Shown here: piece after piece, positions 1 through 5,792 of the stretch
How the letters are laid out: every line of letters starts with the position of its first letter
How positions within the stretch are numbered: the stretch's first letter is position 1
Position numbers and translations under genes: made by a program
Notes under the pieces: generated by a model
What the model was told of the DNA's origin: nothing
What the model saw: the letters and a program-made list of their open reading frames with translations, nothing else
The model's database searches: none
Origin: JAHFOW01 sp964370795
GTDB lineage: Bacteria; Planctomycetota; Brocadiia; Brocadiales; Brocadiaceae
DNA: 40,745 bases
NCBI GenBank assembly: GCA_964370795.1
Contig: CAYJME010000004.1
Location: 1 to 40,745 of the forward strand
Direction of reading: 5' to 3'

Positions 1-97
1 GATGAAGGGGAGGTAAAAAACTTACAAAAAAAAGAGGTTTTTACAGAGCAATACTATACATGTTTACCTTAGACACCCCAGGACGTACCCGTTTTGT

Positions 98-733
98 TTA
101 TTGCTTTGTTTCTGTTTCGTCAGGCAAATCTACAACCAACCAGTTTTCATGTCCCGGTTCTAAATATTGGCAAGGCGAAGGAATTAACTCCCAAAAACTG
201 CTGTGCCTTTTGTGTATGGGATTTTCCCTCGTTGTGAAATAGCCTTTTTTATCCGACATAAAATCATTCAGTGTCTGGAATTTGTGAATATGGGAAAAGA
301 CGATATTAAGGCTGTGGTCCGTTATAAAGAGCACGCCGTAATTGTGCCTGTCTGATAAAATCAGTCGGTAATAATACGAGGAAAAAGAAACGACTTGCGT
401 TGGGGTTACGACAGAAAGCGCCCGCGCGATTAACGGTGACAGCACTTTTATTTCGTCGTCATCAAACACCCGCAATGTCCCAAGCCGCCGGAAGAGACCT
501 TTTTCTTTATAGAAAACAGACGACAAAATACCGGCGATTGTTTGCTCTGACAATTTACAAGGATGGTTAAACTGGATATGTTGCCCTTCTCTTATAACAT
601 CAATTTCCTCATGTTGAACCGTAACCAGCCCGTCTTTATAAATATCAGCATGGATACACGATAAGCAAGAAAAGAATAGAGTACCCACAGCACACAGAAA
701 TAAAAACAGATATTTTAATGTTTGATTTCTCAT
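98..733 (-). CDS. Small exported protein of unknown function
   Basis: Encodes about 211 residues that I do not recognise. The N-terminus has positively charged residues, then a hydrophobic stretch rich in Leu, Phe and Cys ending near CLSCIHA, which looks like a signal peptide; a lipoprotein cleavage site is possible but the lipobox is not canonical. The rest is soluble, with no repeated motif or obvious catalytic signature. An in-frame ATG lies six codons upstream (751), but GAGGAG sits between the two ATGs, about ten bases before the inner one, so I chose 733. Upstream lies a dispersed repeat box (758-789). Expressed as a single gene as far as can be seen. Unknown function; probably periplasmic or envelope-bound. 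Confidence 0.5.
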   Translation of the reverse strand: MRNQTLKYLFLFLCAVGTLFFSCLSCIHADIYKDGLVTVQHEEIDVIREGQHIQFNHPCKLSEQTIAGILSSVFYKEKGLFRRLGTLRVFDDDEIKVLSPLIARALSVVTPTQVVSFSSYYYRLILSDRHNYGVLFITDHSLNIVFSHIHKFQTLNDFMSDKKGYFTTRENPIHKRHSSFWELIPSPCQYLEPGHENWLVVDLPDETETKQ

Positions 734-757
734 ACAATTTATACTCCTCATAAGTTC

Positions 758-827
758 ATTGCATAGGAATTTTCATGTTATTTATGTGGGTCTTCTGTCG
801 GTAGAGACAAGGCACTGCCTTGTCTCT
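758..827. repeat. Dispersed box plus palindrome
   Basis: A box containing ATTGCATAGGAATTTTCAT (759-777) is followed by a perfect palindrome at 803-827 with arms AGAGACAAGGCA and TGCCTTGTCTCT. The same box recurs at 3915-3946 and, with changes, at 1464-1493 and 1711-1730, each time next to a palindrome of different sequence. The end of the box lies about 25 bases upstream of the start codon of the minus-strand gene at 733. Confidence 0.7.
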
Positions 828-845
828 CCATGAATAAGTTAACGC

Positions 846-991
846 TTAAGAGTTTGTGCAAGAAGTCGAGTTTTAGGTGTCATTGCGAGCGAAGCGAAGC
901 AATCTTTCCCTCATTATAATAATTCCAGGAGATTGCTTCGGAAAAAACCCTCGCAATGACACGATGATTGACTTTTTGCACAGGCTCTTAA
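846..991. mobile_element. MITE-like palindromic element bounded by TTAA
   Basis: A non-coding inverted repeat of about 146 bases. The ends read TTAAGAG and CTCTTAA; the next ~20 bases of each arm also match with a few mismatches (GAGTTTGTGCAAGAAGTC against GAGCCTGTGCAAAAAGTC). Inside are two further arm pairs, GTGTCATTGCGAG (877-889) with CTCGCAATGACAC (950-962), and GAAGCAATCT (896-905) with AGATTGCTTC (930-939). The TTAA at each end could be a target-site duplication. It has no coding capacity, so it would need a transposase in trans. The inner arms resemble a repeat motif that I recall as widespread in unrelated bacterial genomes. Confidence 0.65.
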
Positions 992-1034
992 ATCTCAAAT
1001 CATAATTCGTACATTGCAATATTACAAGAAAGGA

Positions 1035-1457
1035 TTAGTCATCAAAGGGTGTGGCCTTCCGCCTTTTTTTGGTTTTACCATGATGACGCTTTGCATCCAG
1101 TCGGCGTGTTTTTGACCCTAATGTCGGTCTTGTCTTATGGCGCGGTTTGGGCTTTTCTGTTGCCTTGCGGATGAGGGCAATCAAACGATTTGTTGCATCC
1201 TGACGGTTTTTTTCCTGAGAACGAAACCTCTGTGCATCGATAATTAATACGCCATCTTCGGTGATTTTCTTACCGGCAATCCGGAACAGCCGTTCACGAA
1301 CATCGTTGGGTAGTGAAGGGGAATTTCTCACATTAAAGCGGAGTTGAACAGCCGTGGCAACCTTGTTAACGTTCTGTCCGCCTGGTCCTGACGACCGGAT
1401 GAAGGTCTCCCGTATTTCGCCTTCTTCAATCGCAACAGTTCGTGTAATATGAATCAT
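1035..1457 (-). CDS. arfB: Alternative ribosome-rescue factor ArfB (YaeJ-type peptidyl-tRNA hydrolase)
   Basis: 140 residues, the usual length of the ArfB/ICT1 family. The family hydrolyses peptidyl-tRNA on ribosomes stalled at the end of non-stop mRNA, independently of a stop codon. The sequence shows the catalytic GGQ at residues 26-28 inside SSGPGGQNVNK, and a long basic C-terminal tail (from about residue 100, rich in Lys, Arg and His) that in this family enters the empty mRNA channel. There is no stop-codon-recognition domain, which separates it from RF1 and RF2. The start ATG has no strong ribosome binding site; the A/T-rich box at 1464-1493 lies directly upstream. It appears to be a single gene. 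Confidence 0.92.
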   Translation of the reverse strand: MIHITRTVAIEEGEIRETFIRSSGPGGQNVNKVATAVQLRFNVRNSPSLPNDVRERLFRIAGKKITEDGVLIIDAQRFRSQEKNRQDATNRLIALIRKATEKPKPRHKTRPTLGSKTRRLDAKRHHGKTKKRRKATPFDD

Positions 1458-1463
1458 AATTTA

Positions 1464-1547
1464 ATTGCATACGAATTTTAATTTTATTCATGCAGTTTTT
1501 AAGGCGGTGTTGGTAGGACAAGCGTCTCGCTTGTCCTGTATCCGCCT
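1464..1547. repeat. Dispersed box plus nested palindrome
   Basis: A diverged copy of the ATTGCATAGGAATTTT box (1464-1493, here ATTGCATACGAATTTTAAT) is followed by a nested hairpin: inner arms AGGACAAGCG (1515-1524) and CGCTTGTCCT (1528-1537) with a three-base loop, outer arms AGGCGG (1502-1507) and CCGCCT (1542-1547). The box ends seven bases before the arfB start codon. Confidence 0.65.
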
Positions 1548-1710
1548 GGTGCTTTTGATTTGATCAACCGGGACGGTAGACTTATCAATTTCTTTTAACT
1601 TGAAAGATGCTTCTGATTTCTCTCGAAATTAACAGAAATAAAAGATTAAGTCAACAAAATGTCCGGAATTAATTCTGTTGAAATGCGTCATTGGGAATGG
1701 AATATTAATG

Positions 1711-1760
1711 TGCATTGTATAGGAATTTCAATATTGTAGAGACGCAAGATTTTGCGTCTC
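1711..1760. repeat. Dispersed box plus GAGACGCAA palindrome
   Basis: A partial box (TTGTATAGGAATTT) leads into a hairpin with arms GAGACGCAA (1739-1747) and TTGCGTCTC (1752-1760). The 38 bases 1723-1760 are identical to 3863-3900. The surrounding stretch 1548-1936 holds no gene that I can support. Confidence 0.75.
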
Positions 1761-1936
1761 CCCCCCTGCGGGTTCAGGTTTGTAAGGTGAAATAGATTAA
1801 AATTATAAGTCCTTGATATTGGGTGGTTTCCCGTTTAACCTTGAAAATTAAGGGATTGTTAGCATTATATTGTTCTATTAGTTACAATTAATTCTGTTTA
1901 ATTCGATTCATTTTAGCACAAATTTAGCACAACTCT

Positions 1937-2014
1937 CGCTAACGCCCCGGTTGAGGCGCCGGCAACAAAGCGCGCAAGCGCTTTGGCTGGTCGCCCTCCA
2001 AGCGGTTGTTAGGT
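1937..2014 (-). other. attC-like integron recombination site
   Basis: Read on the minus strand, the 78 bases begin with ACCTAAC and end with GTTAGCG, the places of the R'' and R' core sites of an attC. Next inward, AACCGCTTGGAGGGCGAC is roughly complementary to GCGCCTCAACCGGGGCG, as expected for L'' and L', and the centre holds a hairpin with AAAGCGC and GCGCTTT. The stop codon of the adjoining gene (2009-2011) is the TAA inside ACCTAAC, which is typical of cassettes. Joining the right end to the sequence at the other boundary of the cassette (GTTAGGT at 2739-2745) gives a perfect complement of ACCTAAC. Confidence 0.75.
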
Positions 2015-2744
2015 GGCTTTCTTGGCGCCTTTTTGTCTTTTCGGTACACGTTTCTTCAGTGTCTGGGTCTTTCCCTCATGAGCATAGACCGCTTCGACTA
2101 CGCTCTCTGTGATATCCATTAATACGTTTAAGTCCTCTTGGGACGGGTGAAATGCTCGGTGAATTGCCGCGTGTCCCGCATCCAAGATAGTTTCAACAAC
2201 TTCCATCTGTTTTTTGGAAATAAAGCCATCCGAGTGGAATTTAGCAAGATTACTTGCAAATGAACCCGTATCACCAACTTTATGAATCATCATTTGCTCA
2301 ATCAGAGCCCTAATGCCCATTGCAGCTAGCCGCCGTGCATCGTTATATAAGGCGACATAGATCTCTTTTAGGAGCGATGCTACACAGCTTTGCTTGTCTT
2401 CCGCGAACAAATCGTCGATATCGTTTAGCCAACGCGGTTCCCGACGGGATATAGCGGGAGGATAGTAATTGGTATATACAACTGGGCTTCCATCTGGCTC
2501 CGTATCTTCAGAGAACCAATGCAGATGACGCATTGCGACGTTATCGCAACCGCAACATTTCAACATTTCATAGCGGTCTGCCCAATCGATTTCGAAGCCC
2601 CCATCGACGGTTTCTGAGCCTCTTACAGTTTCTCGATGCAAGACTTCATGTCGTCGCTCTCCGCCACATTTATTGCAGTGCGCTTTGAGTATCTCGCTTT
2701 TGCCATCGGTAGTCATAGTTGTTGTGCTCTTTCGCCCCACCTAA
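1943..2744 (-). mobile_element. Solitary integron gene cassette, about 0.8 kb
   Basis: One gene is bounded on its 5' side by a GTTAGGT core site (2739-2745) and on its 3' side by an attC-like site. Cleavage between G and TT in both core sites would release a circle with a fully complementary R''/R' pair. No integron integrase, attI or neighbouring cassette is visible on either side. The flanks are A/T-rich non-coding DNA, so this looks like a single cassette inserted at a secondary site, or the last survivor of an array. Confidence 0.7.
2009..2716 (-). CDS. DUF4145-like protein with N-terminal zinc ribbon, cassette-borne
   Basis: About 235 residues. The N-terminal third has two Cys-x-x-Cys pairs (HCNKCGG and KCCGCDN), likely a zinc ribbon. 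The C-terminal half is helical, with RRLAAMGIRALIEQMMI and AGHAAIHRAF, which fit the DUF4145 family; that family is often seen alone or fused to restriction-type nucleases, but its biochemical role is not known to me. The tail is very basic (KKRVPKRQKGAKKA), suggesting nucleic-acid contact. A GTG at 2740 is in frame but lies inside the cassette core site with no ribosome binding site; the ATG at 2716 follows GAAAGAG by about ten bases, so I prefer it. Its stop codon overlaps the attC-like site. Confidence 0.75.
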   Translation of the reverse strand: MTTDGKSEILKAHCNKCGGERRHEVLHRETVRGSETVDGGFEIDWADRYEMLKCCGCDNVAMRHLHWFSEDTEPDGSPVVYTNYYPPAISRREPRWLNDIDDLFAEDKQSCVASLLKEIYVALYNDARRLAAMGIRALIEQMMIHKVGDTGSFASNLAKFHSDGFISKKQMEVVETILDAGHAAIHRAFHPSQEDLNVLMDITESVVEAVYAHEGKTQTLKKRVPKRQKGAKKAT

Positions 2745-3298
2745 CCAGTTATTATCTAGTTCCTGAACTGCTCAACATCCTTTTTTGGTATGTTAGACGG
2801 TTTAGCATGATTTATGCCAACACACTAAACAGTAACAATAAATCAAACATCAGGCACTTATAGAGCAATAATCTATTAGAAAATGCAAACATAGTCAAGA
2901 GTAAATAAGATTATTCAATGAGCTTTATTACCCTGTAAGCCGACTAACAAGTTATTATACAGTTTCTGTAGATTATCAGAACCGAACTGAAAATCAAGGC
3001 AATATTAGACTTAAAATTAACACACAGCAACCGTTTTATATATAATTTGCTAACAGACTAACATTACTTTTTGAGTGATATACAGAAAAGAGTATAATTC
3101 TGACAATAAATATTTGACACAGATAACAAATGAAAAAAAGAACAAAGAAAAACCCTATCCAAATATTTTTAATATTATCTTAGCAGGTAATCACGTGCGA
3201 AGTGGAGCGGTAGCTGTGCGTGATCGCAACGAAGCACGGCGTGATACATGCGATAAAACAAAAGTATAGAACAAGATAAATATCCATGAATTAATAAA

Positions 3299-3434
3299 TC
3301 ACAGCATTCTTTGATCTTCTGTTTTGTAGAAGTTTAAAGAATGCTGTGACTGAACAGGAAAAAAGGTTTAACCGAAGAAATAAGCGTTAAACCTTCGCTC
3401 TAAGCGGAACGTTTTTTGTGGAGCTTAGAGCGAA
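3299..3434. repeat. Three consecutive perfect hairpins
   Basis: Hairpin 1 has 14-base arms TCACAGCATTCTTT (3299-3312) and AAAGAATGCTGTGA (3336-3349). Hairpin 2 has arms AAGGTTTAAC (3363-3372) and GTTAAACCTT (3386-3395). Hairpin 3 has arms TTCGCTCTAAGC (3394-3405) and GCTTAGAGCGAA (3423-3434). The second and third share bases and could be alternative folds. No open reading frame overlaps them convincingly. Confidence 0.7.
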
Positions 3435-3511
3435 GGGAATGAATTGGGTAGATGAGGGTATTCTTTTAACGACGGCGATATAGGGAAACGTGCAAAGCGG
3501 TGGGTATTGCC

Positions 3512-3540
3512 AATCGCCGTCAGGAGACGGCTCCTACCAC
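3512..3540. repeat. GGAGACGGCTCCTACC repeat (half copy)
   Basis: The sequence CGCCGTCAGGAGACGGCTCC followed by TACCAC matches, with one change, the right half of the longer inverted repeat at 36190-36271 between cheB and cheA. It is a dispersed family with at least two members in this window. Confidence 0.65.
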
Positions 3541-3627
3541 AAAAGTCGGGGCTTCGGTGTCGTTGAGAGCCTGTCTGCGTGCGGATATGCACAGGCTGGC
3601 GAAGCCTCAAAGAATGATACAAGCAAG

Positions 3628-3670
3628 AGAATATCGAATATTGAACAAGGAATATTGAATGTCGAAGGAT
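3628..3670. repeat. TTCGACATTC-type dispersed repeat (plus orientation reads as its complement)
   Basis: The sequence contains GAATATTGAACAAGGAATAT followed by TGAATGTCGAAGG. Its reverse complement matches the plus strand near 30921-30958 and 33217-33257 with few differences. Confidence 0.65.
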
Positions 3671-3862
3671 AAGAGAAAATTTGATCTTGAAGACGGTTAA
3701 ATTTATCCGTCATTTTAAGTTAACGCCTATGGGGGTTTATACCCCGCCGTTGGCCGATCACAAGGGATCGGCGCCACAATAAAAAATCGCCGAAGGCCTA
3801 ATTTGTGATGGACACTATGGAGGTATGATGACTGAAGTCGTCACTACGAACTTGATGTTTCT

Positions 3863-3946
3863 GAATTTCAATATTGTAGAGACGCAAGATTTTGCGTCTC
3901 TACGGTTTATCTTGATTGCATAGGAATTTTCATTTTATTCATGCGG
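3863..3946. repeat. GAGACGCAA palindrome followed by ATTGCATAGG box
   Basis: Bases 3863-3900 repeat 1723-1760 exactly and hold the hairpin with arms GAGACGCAA (3879-3887) and TTGCGTCTC (3892-3900). At 3915-3946 the box ATTGCATAGGAATTTTCAT follows, nearly identical to 758-789. Here the palindrome precedes the box, whereas in the other copies the box precedes the palindrome. Confidence 0.75.
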
Positions 3947-3964
3947 CTATCAGGGTGGTATAAA

Positions 3965-4055
3965 TCCCCCTTAACAAAGGGGGCTGGGGGGTTGTAATTA
4001 ATTCCCTCCTACTAAGAAAAAAACAACCCCCTGTTTCCCCCTTTGTTAAGGGGGA
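3965..4055. repeat. Long G/C-rich inverted repeat downstream of the phosphohexomutase gene
   Basis: Arms 3965-3995 (CCCCCTTAACAAAGGGGG, then CTGGGGGGTTGT) and 4023-4055 (ACAACCCCCTG, then CCCCCTTTGTTAAGGGGG) pair almost completely around a loop of about 27 bases. Each arm also contains a small palindrome of its own. It ends about ten bases past the stop codon of the minus-strand gene at 4066 and could end its transcript, although there is no poly-T run, so a repeat-element origin is as likely. Confidence 0.7.
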
Positions 4056-4065
4056 CTAATTTAAC

Positions 4066-5688
4066 TTACGAAAGAGCCTCTCTTGTTAACCTCTCCGCCG
4101 TTTTAATTATAGCAGTAAGGTCATCCCGTAATAGAGTTTCCACATAAAACCTTACCTTCGGTTCTGTACCTGATGGCCGTATCAAAAACCAGGAATCATC
4201 ATCGAGGATCACCTTTATTCCGTCTACATGGATAACCGATTTAATGGTTTTCGTGGTATTACCTACCGATAATTTACTTCCCATAGAAAGTTGACCCCTG
4301 AGTTTCTCAAGCTTTTCCAGGAGCGGTTCGCCTGCGAGGGAACGGTCAACTTCTATTCCAGCCCTTTCAGGGAAGTATGTCCCAAATCTTTCTTCGAGTT
4401 CATGGAGGTATTCTCCAATATTCTTTCCCGTAACCGCCATCATCTCAAGCGCAAGCAAAAGACCAAACATGGCATCTTTTTCGAGGGTATTATTATAGCC
4501 TGAAATACCGTCGCTTTCCTCATAGGCAACGATAGCCCGTTCTTTTGCATTGCTCACCATGAATGGCCTGAAGTTTTTAAAACCCACCGCCGTTTCTCTC
4601 AGGGGTATACCAAGTTTTTCGGCAATGGCATTTCCAAAATTACTGGTGGCAACAGATTTCACCAGCACACCCCTGATATTTTTGTAGTGATACAAGAAAT
4701 GTAACCCCATGGCGCCAAAGTGATTCATAGTAATATCGGCCTTCCCATCCGTAAATCGGATTCTATCGCCATCAGGGTCCATGATTACCCCTAATTTAAA
4801 CCTGCTCTTACTTCCCGCCAGGGCGTCCATCACCAGCTTCAAATTTTTTTCAGATGGTTCAGGCGGTATGCCGCCAAACAGGTAGTTATCTTCCGTCCTC
4901 AGGTAGTGTATCTTTCCGCTTTCCCCAAGGATTCTGTTTGGTCGTTTCCTTGTAGCGCCATGGACGTGGTCTATGCAGATAAAACAATCTTCCTCTTTTA
5001 TAAAACGCTTAATCCTCTCCAGGTCTATGGTACCGCGTTTCCTGATAAAATCTTCATACAGCTTTATGGGGTCTATGGTTTGGAAACCTGCGGGTTTTAC
5101 CTCTGGAATAACCGCCTTTGCATCCATTAATCTTTTTGCATGTGCTTCAATGAGCGTTGTTATTTCAGGACCTGCCGGGCCTCCATCCGCAGGGTTAAAT
5201 TTGAATCCTGCATAATTTGCCGGATTATGAGAAGGCGTGAGGTTTATAGAACATGCCGCATTCAGCATATCAATTGCGGTTGAAAATTCAGGCGTTATCG
5301 CCTCTCCTGCATAGTATACCTTTATTCCTTCTTTGCTCAGTAATCCCATGACGGATGACGCAAAGTCCGGACCTAAGAATCGGTTATCATGCCCCACGAT
5401 GACGCCACGGTTTCTGATCTCTTCAAAGTTTTTTATCCCAAGCACATCCAGCGCCTTCTTTTCGCCCGTTTTAAACATCCCGATAATTGCCATAGTTGCC
5501 ATACGTATGTTATGAAAAGTGAAATCCGTGCCAATCTCTCCACGCCAGCCAGATGTGCCAAAAACTATTTTAGCCGGTTCAACATTTTCCCGTGCAAATT
5601 TCTCAATTTCTTTCAGTGCAATGGCATTCTTTTTTACATCCGAGAGGATAAATTTCCAGCATTCGCTGGCATTTTTAAAACTTTCCAT
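4066..5688 (-). CDS. Phosphoglucomutase/phosphomannomutase family protein (alpha-D-phosphohexomutase)
   Basis: 540 residues with the four-domain order of the alpha-D-phosphohexomutases, which interconvert hexose 1- and 6-phosphates in the cytoplasm for glycogen and sugar-nucleotide metabolism. Visible landmarks are GTSGWRG (44-50), the phosphoserine loop TPSHNP (151-156, catalytic Ser153; the usual form is TASHNP), the metal loop DPDGDR (304-309), the sugar-contact stretch EESDGISG, and the phosphate-binding RPSGTEP (504-510). All key residues are present, so it should be active. Glucose, mannose and glucosamine specificity cannot be told apart from motifs; the length and EESDG loop fit a phosphoglucomutase best. 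It stands about 100 bases downstream of the DUF499 gene, which is unlikely to be a functional partner. Confidence 0.9.
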   Translation of the reverse strand: MESFKNASECWKFILSDVKKNAIALKEIEKFARENVEPAKIVFGTSGWRGEIGTDFTFHNIRMATMAIIGMFKTGEKKALDVLGIKNFEEIRNRGVIVGHDNRFLGPDFASSVMGLLSKEGIKVYYAGEAITPEFSTAIDMLNAACSINLTPSHNPANYAGFKFNPADGGPAGPEITTLIEAHAKRLMDAKAVIPEVKPAGFQTIDPIKLYEDFIRKRGTIDLERIKRFIKEEDCFICIDHVHGATRKRPNRILGESGKIHYLRTEDNYLFGGIPPEPSEKNLKLVMDALAGSKSRFKLGVIMDPDGDRIRFTDGKADITMNHFGAMGLHFLYHYKNIRGVLVKSVATSNFGNAIAEKLGIPLRETAVGFKNFRPFMVSNAKERAIVAYEESDGISGYNNTLEKDAMFGLLLALEMMAVTGKNIGEYLHELEERFGTYFPERAGIEVDRSLAGEPLLEKLEKLRGQLSMGSKLSVGNTTKTIKSVIHVDGIKVILDDDSWFLIRPSGTEPKVRFYVETLLRDDLTAIIKTAERLTREALS

Positions 5689-5792
5689 AATTGTATATTT
5701 CTCCGGATAATTATTTATTGTTCAAATGAATTATGAATTCATTATTCCAAGAAATTTGTAATAATGAATCAATGTCAATTATGATGAAATAA

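Larger units (their letters stand above)
2746..4065. other. Gene-free stretch rich in hairpins and repeats
   Basis: About 1.3 kb without a gene that I can support. The first 550 bases are very A/T-rich and show no structure. From 3299 it holds a run of repeats listed separately: three successive hairpins, a GGAGACGGCTCCTACC element, a small palindrome with arms AGCCTGT and ACAGGCT (3568-3597), a TTCGACATTC-type repeat, a GCCGATC/GATCGGC palindrome (3753-3772), the box/palindrome pair at 3863-3946, and a long hairpin before the next gene's stop codon. Confidence 0.7.

Noticed and set aside
2636..2863. Plus-strand frame across the 5' end of the DUF4145-like gene
   Set aside because: It crosses the cassette boundary and has no ribosome binding site or family match.
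3075..3269. Short plus-strand reading frame of 64 codons in A/T-rich DNA
   Set aside because: No ribosome binding site, low-complexity Lys/Asn-rich product and no recognisable motif; likely chance.
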